Under the pieces are notes generated by a model. The model saw nothing but the letters and a program-made list of their open reading frames with translations, was not told the origin of the DNA and ran no database searches. A DNA stretch of 64,000 nt, taken from positions 54,914,751 through 54,978,750 of the forward strand of contig CM076851.1 in assembly GCA_039519185.1 (NCBI GenBank), in the 5' to 3' direction. The DNA is from Astragalus membranaceus. Its lineage: Eukaryota; Streptophyta; Magnoliopsida; Fabales; Fabaceae. This document shows positions 44,843 through 56,749 of the stretch, in pieces (positions within the stretch are counted from its first letter, which is position 1; every line of letters starts with the position of its first letter). A program made the translations under genes and the position numbers.

Positions 44843-47139
44843 TGTAACACCCCAATATTTCTAACGTGTAGATACATTGAAATGCACAGCTTAGCAATTA
44901 TCAGAGGACACAATCCCTGCTTAAGTATTGAACGTACAAACTTTTTCCGACAATAAGCTATAATATCTCGGAGTCATCCGTCTTAAATTCCATAAAGGTT
45001 CACTGTTTTCACAACTAAAAAGGAATACAGACCCAATTGTTCAATACCATAAACAGTGAAATAATAGGGTTCATACAACTCATATCAAGTATAAGTTACA
45101 TAACCAAAACAGAGACGACAAAAGAAGAACAATCGAGAACATCAAGACTACAAGTCTCTTGCGTCTCCGTAAGCACATCACCTACTCGTGTCGCCTTGTC
45201 TTTCGCTTCCCCTGTTTCTCTGTAAAAAAAACCACAATAATGATAGGGTGAGATAACATATCTCAGTGAGTTCTACCGTGCCCCCTCACTATCACTCGGT
45301 TCATTTATAAACCATTACAATATAGTTAAATTTATAAACTATTTGCTCAAGTATATCCTTAGCCATTTACCGACCGTGCAACAATCACAATCTCGGCATC
45401 TAATGCGCTAATCATTTGTTTCTAAGCCTTGTAAGTTACTATACAATTACAAGCTTAATAATCGAAACACCGACCGTGCAACAGCCACATTCTCGGCGAA
45501 TCGTGTTCTTAACCTAGCAAACCATCGACTGTGCAACAGCCACAATGTCGATGAACCCACGTTAGTCCATTCCATAACGTTGTCCGGGCCTAGGGTGAGG
45601 GCTCATGACCTTCCCTTCCTAGTATGCTATTCGTTGGGTCGTCACCCAACTTGATATAATCCATATATCACACCCGCATTGGGCCGACTTCTATATTCGA
45701 TATAATCTATATCTATCATTGTTCTATAACCTGTTTTGATGAATACGATACTAGACATCCGGCGTTATAATACAATACCAAGTTGGACAAGTAACCCGTT
45801 TTATTATTCAAAACATGTACTCACACGCGGTCTACTTTTTGGTTTTTCGGATGTTTATACTTTCAAAACCCTTTCTCAAAAATCAAGTTGAACACCTTCA
45901 AAACAATGATTTTATCAAAGTAATATCATCATAATTGGTTGGAAGAAGGATTAGAAGAGGTTTGGAATCGAAAGGAGCGACGAAACGAAATTTTGGCAAC
46001 CGGTGGCAGAAGGTTTTGCACGACCCATGCCAGACCTTGCACGACTCGTGCTAGACTGAAATTCCACACAGAAAGTCTAGCACGACCCGTGCTAGAGGTG
46101 GCACGACCCGCGCTGCCTTTAGCAGATTCGTTATTTGTTCGTTTCGTTCAGTTTCGCTTCTCCGATCGCCTCCATATCGAAACCAAATCCAATCTCCAAC
46201 AAAACAATCAACATTCCAGCAATATACCAGTACAATTATAATCCACATAACACATATATATTTTTATAAAAATCGTAATACGCGATATTTTAGAAAGACG
46301 GTTTTCGACTCGAATATCGTTTCGAAATCAGAATATCAAATATATCAAAATCATCAAGATCGAAATGTCAAAACCCTATACGTGAGTAAAACTCACCAGT
46401 TTGACGAACTCGCGAGAAATCACGTCGGAGCACGAAACGATCGGATGGTAACCTCTCGAACAATCCCCGTAATCACGAGCTCGTACCGAACTTATCAAAA
46501 CACTTCCACAATCGAATCCCCAACTTCCTCAATCTCGAAACCAGCAACTGAAACACCTCAAACTCTTATCCAATCCACAATGTAGGTTCAGCTCTTCCTT
46601 ACTTGGCCTTCACTTGAACATGCAAAGCTCCTATGAGCTCAAAACTCCATTAGTGGCCAAGCTTGAGCTTCAATTTCGAATTTAGTAGGAGAAGAAAGAA
46701 GAAGAATCAGCTACTGTAAATTGTGTCATTGGAAAGTGAATGGAAAATGGAGAAGAATGGTGGTCTTGATACTTACATGCAAAAGGGTTGGATGGTGGTG
46801 GAGTTCCCCTCCTCTTCTCCTCCTTCGCCCCCACTCTCCTATCTTTCTCTTCTCCTATTCTTTTCTTTTCTTTCTTTCTTGTCTTCAGTTGGAAATGAAG
46901 GTGAAGAGAGGATGAAAATGTTTTAATGGGCTGAAGGTTAAATGGTTGGAAAAGACCAAAATACCCTTGGCTCATTAATTCATTCTAATCCTTATTTTTG
47001 CCTAAGTTTTTCTCCTACTTAGCCATAACTTAACGTTTTCTCGACTAACCCGTATTCGATTCACGTATTATTATTTCACTCGTCTAAGATATTATTTATA
47101 ATCCCCGTGAATCGCATTTTAAAAATTAGGGATGTTACA
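44843..47139 (-). mobile_element. Solo LTR (family III relative), target duplication ATAAG
   Basis: Starts TGTAACACCCCAATATTTCT, ends TAGGGATGTTACA, 2297 bp, flanked by ATAAG at 44838-44842 and 47140-47144. It carries CCGACCGTGCAAC-type tandem units (about 45368-45560) and GC dyads built on GCACGACCCGTGC (46017-46120). Frames inside are short and unsupported. The uninterrupted target is preserved in intron 3 of the intact GDSL gene at about 49494-49520. Confidence 0.92.
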
Positions 47140-47144
47140 ATAAG

Positions 47145-47260
47145 TTTAAGCAAGTGTCAGTAGTACCAAGAAATTAAAACTCATCAATGATATATGGATT
47201 CTATAATTGAAATACCAAAAATATTATTTATACCCCAAACAACAATTATCATTACCGATC
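47145..47260 (-). pseudogene. GDSL intron 3 fragment (second part)
   Basis: Continues the inverted copy after the solo LTR: AATGATATATGGATTCTATAATTGAAATACC and AATATTATTTATACC match intron 3 of the intact gene (about 49510-49600). No exon 3 follows. Confidence 0.8.
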
Positions 47261-47579
47261 ATTAATTGATTCAATAATACTTCATATTGTTGGTATGTAT
47301 GTGAAAGTTTATATTTAATAGCTATTTGTTTGAGTAAAAAAAAAGCTATATTGTAATGTACTTATGTTCATAAATTTTTTAATTATTTTTTAGTATTTTA
47401 CTATATATAAATAGTTTTAGCTTCAATTATTAATATACTTACTAATAAATACCAAAAAAAAATAATAATAATATACTTACTAATATAAAATGTCAGTGAA
47501 TACAAAAGTACTACTAATTTGTATGTGTGCTTATAAACAAAATATAGGTTATGCGAGATGACTTGTCTTATCACTTTTC

Positions 47580-47853
47580 TACTCCCTATATTTCACATTA
47601 CTTGTTTTTTAGGAGGAATTTGTTTCTTTTTAGATGTCATTTTGATAGGTTTAAGTTACTTTAAATATTTGTTTTCTAATTATACCCTTAATTATTTATT
47701 ATGGAGAGAGAAACAAATGTGGTGCATGGGTAATAAATAATCAAGAACATAACAGGGAAAAGAATAATAATTTTATGAAAAATAACACATTTTATTAACT
47801 TTATGTACAACAAAACAACCTTAAAAGACAACTAATATGAAACAGAGAGAGTA
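47580..47853. mobile_element. Stowaway-like MITE
   Basis: Left end TACTCCCTATATTTCACATT and right end (complement) TACTCTCTCTGTTTCATATT form a CTCCCT-type terminal inverted repeat with TA edges. About 274 bp, AT-rich, non-coding. Confidence 0.78.
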
Positions 47854-47938
47854 TCTTTGTTTCTAGGTAAAAGGATAGGAATTTGAAATGTGTTTGTTTT
47901 ATATCTTCTCATCTCATGACCTTTCTCCCTCATCTCTT

Positions 47939-47942
<4 letters not shown>

Positions 47943-47992
<50 letters not shown>
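47943..47992. repeat. (CT)n microsatellite
   Basis: Uninterrupted TC run of about 50 bp. Confidence 0.95.
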
Positions 47993-47998
<6 letters not shown>

Positions 47999-48224
47999 CT
48001 TTATAATTTTTTAATTATATAATAATATATGTTATATAACATCATTATAAATATTATAAATATAATTATAGTAAATTTTACATTTTTTTATTTGTGATGT
48101 CTATTGTTCATAAAACAGTGTACGAGACAAAAAATTGTCCAGTACTGTATTGTCCCCGTCCATTATTATCTTTGTTAATTCAAAAATAAAATAAAATGTC
48201 AATCAAAGACAAGGGTGAACGAAT

Positions 48225-48295
48225 AAATTGAATTTAATTTTATACCGCATGTTTTCCAGTCTCAACGCGAATTCCAGTAACACCTTTCAATATGG
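48225..48295 (-). pseudogene. GDSL exon 2 end and intron 2 fragment
   Basis: ATTTAATTTTATACCGCATG (intron 2 donor and exon 2 end) and TCTCAACGCGAATTCCAG match the intact gene. A deletion of about 17 bp relative to it follows, before AACACCTTTCAATATG. Only this scrap is present, about 570 bp beyond the stop codon of the intact gene. Confidence 0.85.
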
Positions 48296-48867
48296 AAGGG
48301 TATTAAAACGGGCACTAAAGTTTCTTCCACATAGGTATGTGGAAGGGCTTGGGTACTGACACATTTTTCAAATGTGGGGATATATGGGAACGAGCACTAT
48401 ATATAGTGCCATAACTAGTGGGTGCTCATTGTCATCTCTACGATCAAGAAAATCCCGTCCTATTATACCAAATAATATGATCTTATAACAAACGGAAAAA
48501 AAAGCACATAAAAAAATATATGTAATATGTATTGTTGTATTTAACTCCACTTTATTTTAACAAAAAAATTGTATAAATATAATGTGTGTTTTAAGGAACA
48601 CAAAAAGTTATATACATTGTCACCCTTCACACTCAAGGGAAAGGCCATAACAGAAAACAAAACTTATGTATAATGTAATACTCAAGGAAGAAACAGCAAA
48701 AAACTGAAAACAGTAAGTAGCACAAAAACAACCACCTTGGCAAGACAACCGACTTATCCCTATTGGGCAAACTATAACCACACAAAAAAGTGATCCTATC
48801 CCCCGGAAATGCATTCCAACAGGTCCTGAAGGGTTAACTTGGCAAAGTATGGCTCCACTTGTTCTAG

Positions 48868-50414
48868 TCAATATGAGTTTTTTTCAAGGACAAGGGGTTG
48901 GATTTGATCATATATAGTTTTCCCAATGATTTTGTTCGCCGCTGATGTAGGGTGAAATCCATCCCAAAACACATGCTGATTTCTATTCTGGCACGGGGTT
49001 TGATTAGGAATACACAACCCAATCTTTAACAATGGGCAACAACCGGCATTGGAAACTGTAAAACCTGAAATACAAGGATCGATCATGGTTGTATCGTATG
49101 ACAAAATCTAAGAAATTATTCAATTGTTCCAATCAAAAATGCTAAATGAAGTATGAGAAAATTGAAAGTATTGCTTACCAAGTGGGTCAATGGTTTCAGC
49201 AGTACTATTTATAAACATGAATTTGGAATCTGCTGCGAATTGCATATTAAGTTGATCCACTAGAGATTTAAGCTTGTCATTAAAAATGAATGCATTAACA
49301 TTCTGCTCTTCAACACATGATCCATTTGTCCCACGTTTAGATATGGCATATGGAGTGCAACCTAAAATGCCAGCCCCAACTACCACGTATTTTCTTGCAC
49401 CAACATCATGCAAAGTCTACACCCAAAAGGAAACCATTTTTAATAACCATCAAATCAAGATATATAGTTGCAAATCAAATTAAAATTAGGTAATCAAATG
49501 AAGGATATATAAGTTTGAGCAAGTCTCAGTAGTACCAATGATATATGGATTCTATAATTGAAATACCAAAAATATTATTTATACCCGAAACAACAATTAA
49601 AGCACATAGCATAGAAAATGGTAACAGATATACCTGTGTATATAGAGATAACTGGCGAACTAGAACATCAGCATACTGTTGAGGGGTATAGATGAGACTT
49701 GTTGGGTAGAAGTTGGGAAGAAAGTAATTATTTATGTAATCATTGCTACCTATATTCACATAATACAAGCACTTGTTCAGATACTGTTGAGCTTGTTGAA
49801 TACCTCCAAGCTTTTGAGCAATTACAGAAACTATGACTCTGTGATTTGCTAGTTGTAATCCCAAATTGACATTAACACCCTGCATTTAGTATCTCTAATT
49901 AATTTAGCTGCCTTTTTTAGCATTGAAACACAAATCTATCCTCTATAGTTGAATAAAATGAATTTAATTTTATACCGCATGTTTCCCGGTCTCAACGCGA
50001 ATTCCAGCTGAACCGGATGCATAGTTAACACCTCTCAATATGTCTGATCCATTAGTGTTTGCAAATGGTGGAATGAAATTCTCAAATCCCAATAGTTGGC
50101 CTGCAACGGTAAAAGTTAGTTTGAGCTGAACAATTATAATATATGCTCTTGATAATGCAGAGAATTTTACTTATTATGTCGATTGAAGTTGGTCCATTGG
50201 TAAATCTTCCAGATGAGCCAGTTGGAAAGTCGATCCCGTATGGCTTATAATTAACTTTTGAAAATGTTTGAAGATTATTGTTGTTGCCACTGTCGGACAA
50301 AGAATCCCCAAAGATAAAAAGACATGGTACTTGGGGTTCTCCGTGGACACAATATTGCTTGTAGCTCAGAATCAAGAAAAGAAGAGGTAGAATCAACCAT
50401 GCTTCAGAGGCCAT
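48868..50414 (-). CDS. GDSL esterase/lipase, intact, five exons
   Basis: Secreted SGNH-fold hydrolase of the plant GDSL family; substrate not predictable from sequence. Exons on the minus strand: 50414-50171, 50100-49976, 49879-49634, 49416-49179, 49064-48868, all with GT-AG introns (70, 96, 217 and 114 bp), giving 349 residues, the usual family size. A signal peptide (MASEAWLILPLLFLILSYKQ) precedes CLFIFGDSLSDSGNNNN (block I Ser). Exon 2 gives block II (NYASGSAGI), exon 3 gives block III (YYVNIGSNDYINNYFLP), exon 4 VVVGAGILGCTPYAISKRG, and exon 5 block V (VFWDGFHPTSAAN) with the catalytic Asp and His. ATG chosen by homology to the truncated copy. It is the only host gene here with every expected part. 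Confidence 0.95.
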
Positions 50415-50554
50415 TTTTCTCTGGGTAGAAATGGAAGTTTTGATCTAGAAAATGTTTTGTTATGATGGCTTACGATATAGGAAATTAGTGGAGAAAATAT
50501 TTTCTGAAGGAAAGAGAATGAGGAGAATATATGAGGTACAGAAGATTTGAGGTG

Positions 50555-50563
50555 TATATATAG
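50555..50563 (-). promoter_or_regulatory. TATA box of the intact GDSL gene
   Basis: CTATATATA on the minus strand, about 140 bp upstream of the ATG, in the same context (TACACC downstream) as in the truncated copy. Confidence 0.72.
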
Positions 50564-50639
50564 GTTACGAGTTTGTAGCCAAATCCAAAATTAAACAAAA
50601 AAGGATGACAGGTTTAGCATGCTTTTTGGGGAAGTATTT

Positions 50640-51659
50640 TTATCTTTCTTCCTCTTCTTTTTCTTGGTGAATTAAGTTGAAATACACGTTATATTCCCAT
50701 ATATAATACAATGCTTCTTTTGCTTCTAAAAATAAGTAATGTTGTTTGCTTTTCAAAAGAGATTAATTTTTGATTCATATATATATATATATATATGTTT
50801 TGGGAAATTAAATATTCTACTAATCGTTTCTCTCAACTTTTCTCTCTACTAGTGGTTTTGGGTCAATTTTTGGACCTGGAATCTTTCCTTTGTATTGTTT
50901 ATTGTCTTTTTGATCTAGATAAGTGATTCTCACATAAATCTAGCCTTTAATTCATATTTTTCATTGGGTCAGTTTAAAATACATACTATCCGTGCTTGAG
51001 GATACCGTTGACATCTCTATCTCTAACCTCAATAGTATACTGGATATGACATCGCCTTCTTCTTGTAGTATGTACTATATGATGGGCAGATAATACGACA
51101 AGAAGAGGGAGATAGAAAGAATAAGGGGTGTTGGATGTGTTGATATTTTTGGGGTGTCCACTTATGAAAACAATCATTTCAACCGTGTAATGTCACAAAC
51201 ACGAAACCATGAAAGAACTTAAGGAACGGTTTTTGTTTTACTTCCTCTTCTTTTTCTTGATGTGTTAAGTTTAATATACGTACAAAGCTGCTTTCTTCCT
51301 CTTCTTTTTCTAGCTGCTTTCTTCCTCTCATTTTTCTTGTTGTGTTAAGTTTAATATACGTATAAAACTGCTTTTCTTGGGGAAGGGTTTTTGTCTTTCT
51401 TCCACTTCTTTTTCTTGATGTGTTAAGTTAAATATAAGTCGAAAGCTGCTTTCTTCCTCTTCTTTTTCTTGATGTGTTAAGTTTAATATGCGTACAAAGC
51501 TGCTTTTTTTGGGGAATGATTTTTTTCTTTCTTCATCTTCTTTTTCTTGGTGTATTAAGTTGGAATACGCGTTATATTCCCATATATAATACAATGCATC
51601 TTTTGCTTCCAAAAATAAGTATTGTTGTTTACTTTTCAAAAGAGATTAATTTATAATTC

Positions 51660-51702
<43 letters not shown>

Positions 51703-52558
51703 TTAGGAAATTAAATATTCTACTAATCGTTTCTCTCAACTTTCTCTCTACTAGTGGTTTTGGGTCAATTTTTTGACCTGGAATCTTTCCTTTGTATTGT
51801 TTTTTGTCTTTTTGATCTAAATAAGTGGTTCTCACATAAATCTAGCTTTTATTTCATATTTTTGATTGGGTCAGTTTAAAATACATACTATTCGTGCTTG
51901 AGGATACCGTTGACATATCTGTCTGAAAACTCAATAGTATCCTGATTATGACATAGCCTTCTTCTTGTAATATGTACTATATGATGGGCAGATAATATGA
52001 TAAGAAGAGGGAGATGGAAAGAATAAGGGGTGTTGGATGTGTTGATATTTTTGGGGTGTCCACTTATGAAAACAATCATTTCAACCGTGTAATGTCACAA
52101 ACACGAAACCATGAAAGAACGTAAGGAACGATTTTTGTTTTTCTTCCTCTTCTTTTTCTTGATGTGTTAAGTTTAATATACGTACAAAGCTGCTTTCTTC
52201 CTCTTCTTTTTCTAGCTGCTTTCTTCCTCTCATTTTTCTTAACGTGTTAAGTTTAATATACGTATAAAACTGCTTTTCTTGGGGAAGGGTTTTTGTCTTT
52301 CTTCCACTTCTTTTTCTTGATGTGTTAAGTTAAATATACGTCGAAAGCATCTTTCTTCCACTTCTTTTTCTTTATGTGTTAAGTTTAATATGCATACAGA
52401 GTTGCTTTTTTTGGGGAATGATTTTTATCTTTCTTTCTCTTCTTTTTCTTGGTGTATTAAGTTGAAATACGCGTTATATTCCCATATATAATACAACGCG
52501 TCTTTTGCTTCTAAAAATAAGTAACATTGTTTGATTTTCAAAAGAGATTAATTTATGA

Positions 52559-52596
<38 letters not shown>

Positions 52597-55211
52597 TTGG
52601 GAAATTAAATATTCTACTAATCGTTTCTCTCAACTTTCTCTCTAGTAGTGGTTTTGGGTCAATTTTTTGACCTGGAATCTTTCCTTTGTATTGTTTTTTG
52701 TCTTTTTGATCTAAATAAGTGGTTCTCACATAAATCTAGCTTTTATTTCATATTTTTCATTGGGTCAGTTTAAAATACATACTATCCGTGCTTGAGGATA
52801 CCGTTGACATCTCTATCTGAAAACTCAATAGTATCCTGATTATGACATCGCCTTCTTCTTGTAATATGTACTATAAGATGGGCATATAATATGATAAGAA
52901 GAGGGAGATAGAAAGAATAAGGGGTGTTGAATGTGTTGATATTTTTGGGGTGTCCACTTATGAAAACAATCATTTCAACCGTGTAATGTCACAAAAACGA
53001 AACAATGAAAGAACGTAAGGAACGATTTTTGTTTTTCTTCCTCTCCTTTTCTTGATGTGTTAAGTTTAATATACGTACAAAGCTGCTTTCTTCCTCTTCT
53101 TTTTCTAGATGCTTTCTTCCTCTCATTTTTCTTGATGTGTTAAGTTTAATATACGTTTAAAACTGCTTTTCTTGGGGAAGGGTTTTTGTCTTTCTTCCAC
53201 TTCTTTTTCTTGATGTGTTAAGTTAAATATACGTCGAAAGCTGCTTTCTTTCTCTTCTTTTTCTTGATGTGTTAAGTTTAATATGCGTACAGAGCTGCTT
53301 TTTTTGGGGAAGGATTTTTATCTTTCTTCCTCTTCTTTTTCTTGGTGAATTAAGTTGGAATACGCGTTATATTCCCATATATAATACAATGCTTCTTTTG
53401 CCTCTAAAAATAAGTAATGTTGTTTGCTTTTCAAAAGAGATTAATTTATGATTCATATATATATATATATATATATATTGGGAAATTAAATATTCTACAA
53501 ATCGTTTCTCTCAACTTTCTCTCTACTAGTGGTTTTGGGTCAATTTTTTGTCCTCGAATCTTTCCTTTGTATTGTTTTTAGTCTTTTTGATCTAAATAAG
53601 TGGTTCTCACATAAATCTTGCTTTTATTTCATATTTTTCATTGGGTCAGTTTAAAATACATACTATCCGTGCTTGAGGATACCGTTGACATCTCTATCTG
53701 TAACCTCAATAGTATCCTGATTATGACATCGCCTTCTTCTTGTAATATGTACTATATGATGGGAAGATAATATGATAAGAAGAGGGAGATAGAAAGAATA
53801 ATGGGTGATGGATGTGTTGATATTTTTGGGGTGTCCACTTATGAAAACAAACATCTCAACCGTGTAATGTCAAAAACACGAAACCATGAAAGAACGTAAG
53901 GAACGGTTTTTGTTTTTCTTCCTCTTCCTTTTCTTGATGTGTTAAGTTTAATATACGTACAAAGCTGCTTTCTTCCTCTTCTTTTTCTAGCTGCTTTCTT
54001 CCTCTCATTTTTCTTGATGTGTTAAGTTTAATATACGTTTAAAACTGCTTTTCTTGGGGAAGGGTTTTTGTCTTTCTTCCACTTCTTTTTCTTGATGTGT
54101 TAAGTTAAATATACGTCGAAAGCTGCTTTCTTTCTCTTCTTTTTCTTGATGTGTTAAGTTTAATATGCGTACAGAGCTGCTTTTTTTGGGGAAGGATTTT
54201 TATCTTTCTTCCTCTTCTTTTTCTTGGTGAATTAAGTTGGAATACGCGTTATATTCCCATATATAATACAATGCTTCTTTTGCCTCTAAAAATAAGTAAT
54301 GTTGTTTGCTTTTCAAAAGAGATTAATTTATGATTCATATATATATATATATATATTGGGAAATTAAATATTCTACAAATCGTTTCTCTCAACTTTCTCT
54401 CTACTAGTGGTTTTGGGTCAATTTTTTGTCCTCGAATCTTTCCTTTGTATTGTTTTTAGTCTTTTTGATCTAAATAAGTGGTTCTCACATAAATCTTGCT
54501 TTTATTTCATATTTTTCATTGGGTCAGTTTAAAATACATACTATCCGTGCTTGAGGATACCGTTGACATCTCTATCTGTAACCTCAATAGTATCCTGATT
54601 ATGACATCGCCTTCTTCTTGTAATATGTACTATATGATGGGAAGATAATATGATAAGAAGAGGGAGATAGAAAGAATAATGGGTGATGGATGTGTTGATA
54701 TTTTTGGGGTGTCCACTTATGAAAACAAACATCTCAACCGTGTAATGTCAAAAACACGAAACCATGAAAGAACGTAAGGAACGGTTTTTGTTTTTCTTCC
54801 TCTTCCTTTTCTTGATGTGTTAAGTTTAATATACGTACAAAGCTGCTTTCTTCCTCTTCTTTTTCTAGCTGCTTTCTTCCTCTCATTTTTCTTGATGTGT
54901 TAAGTTTAATATACGTTTAAAACTGCTTTTCTTGGGGAAGGGTTTTTGTCTTTCTTCCACTTCTTTTTCTTGATGTGTTAAGTTAAATATACGTCGAAAG
55001 CTGCTTTCTTTCTCTTCTTTTTCTTGATGTGTTAAGTTTAATATGCGTACAGAGCTGCTTTTTTTGGGGAAGGATTTTTATCTTTCTTCCTCTTCTTTTT
55101 CTTGGTGAATTAAGTTGGAATACGCGTTATATTCCCATATATAATACAATGCTTCTTTTGCCTCTAAAAATAAGTAATGTTGTTTGCTTTTCAAAAGAGA
55201 TTAATTTATGA

Positions 55212-55285
<74 letters not shown>

Positions 55286-56137
55286 GAAATTAAATATTCT
55301 ACAAATCGTTTCTCTCAACTTTCTCTCTACTAGTGGTTTTGGGTCAATTTTTTGTCCTCGAATCTTTCCTTTGTATTGTTTTTAGTCTTTTTGATCTAAA
55401 TAAGTGGTTCTCACATAAATCTTGCTTTTATTTCATATTTTTCATTGGGTCAGTTTAAAATACATACTATCCGTGCTTGAGGATACCGTTGACATCTCTA
55501 TCTGTAACCTCAATAGTATCCTGATTATGACATCGCCTTCTTCTTGTAATATGTACTATATGATGGGAAGATAATATGATAAGAAGAGGGAGATAGAAAG
55601 AATAATGGGTGATGGATGTGTTGATATTTTTGGGGTGTCCACTTATGAAAACAAACATCTCAACCGTGTAATGTCAAAAACACGAAACCATGAAAGAACG
55701 TAAGGAACGGTTTTTGTTTTTCTCCCTCTTCCTTTTCTTGATGTGTTAAGTTTAATATACGTACAAAGCTGCTTTCTTCCTCTTCTTTTTCTAGCTGCTT
55801 TCTTCCTCTCATTTTTCTTGATGTGTTAAGTTTAATATACGTTTAAAACTGCTTTTCTTGGGGAAGGGTTTTTGTCTTTCTTCCACTTCTTTTTCTTGAT
55901 GTGTTAAGTTAAATATACGTCGAAAGCTGCTTTCTTTCTCTTCTTTTTCTTGATGTGTTAAGTTTAATATGCGTACAGAGCTGCTTTTTTTGGGGAAGGA
56001 TTTTTATCTTTCTTCCTCTTCTTTTTCTTGGTGAATTAAGTTGGAATACGCGTTATATTCCCATATATAATACAATGCTTCTTTTGCCTCTAAAAATAAG
56101 TAATGTTGTTTGCTTTTCAAAAGAGATTAATTTATGA

Positions 56138-56211
<74 letters not shown>

Positions 56212-56530
56212 GAAATTAAATATTCTACAAATCGTTTCTCTCAACTTTCTCTCTACTAGTGGTTTTGGGTCAATTTTTTGACCTAGAATCTTTCCTTTGT
56301 ATTGTTTTTTGTCTTTTTGATCTAAATAAGTGGTTCTCACATAAATCTAGCTTTTATTTCATATTTTTCATTGGGTCAGTTTAAATTACATACTATCTGT
56401 GCTTGAGGATACCTTTAACATCTCTTTGTGTAACCTCAATAGTATACTGGATATGACATCACCTTCTTCTTGTAATATGTACTAATATTGCAGTTCGTAT
56501 TGCCATATCAAATTCAACCCTTTTGGTATC
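50640..56530. repeat. Tandem array A, unit about 880 bp, about six full copies plus partial ends
   Basis: The landmark CTATCCGTGCTTGAGGATACC recurs near 50985, 51890, 52782, 53663, 54541 and 55467, with a variant near 56391. Spacings are about 902, 894, 881, 878 and 926 bp. Each unit holds a TA microsatellite whose length varies (about 20 to 70 bp), several TTGATGTGTTAAGTTTAATA words and small open frames on both strands that recur with the unit. Units from about 53200 to 56000 look nearly identical apart from TA length. The left arm at 31150-31930 has a single copy. Confidence 0.92.
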
Positions 56531-56749
56531 TTTGAGGCTTTTGCTTAGGATTTTAGGAGAGGAGGAGAGGGAAGGATTTTGGGAAAAAAAAGAAGGGAAG
56601 GAAGTTAAAATGATAATTTGTCATCTTGAGTGACGACATCTTCATAATAAGGAAAACTTAAAAAAATAACTTTAGAGGATTTATGAGGACTTAGAAAATT
56701 CTATAAAATTTGTTCAATCTTTTTATAATATTCTTGAAATTAAAAAATT

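Larger units (their letters stand above)
47261..48224. other. Centre of the GDSL palindrome, no gene
   Basis: AT-rich spacer between the two arms with a Stowaway-like MITE and a CT microsatellite. I see no coding sequence. Confidence 0.6.

Noticed and set aside
50986..56340. Recurring 60-95 codon frames (for example those beginning MLSLICVQSC or containing ISGHPKNIN)
   Set aside because: They recur because the DNA is a tandem array, occur on both strands, include TA microsatellite translations and show no coding constraint.
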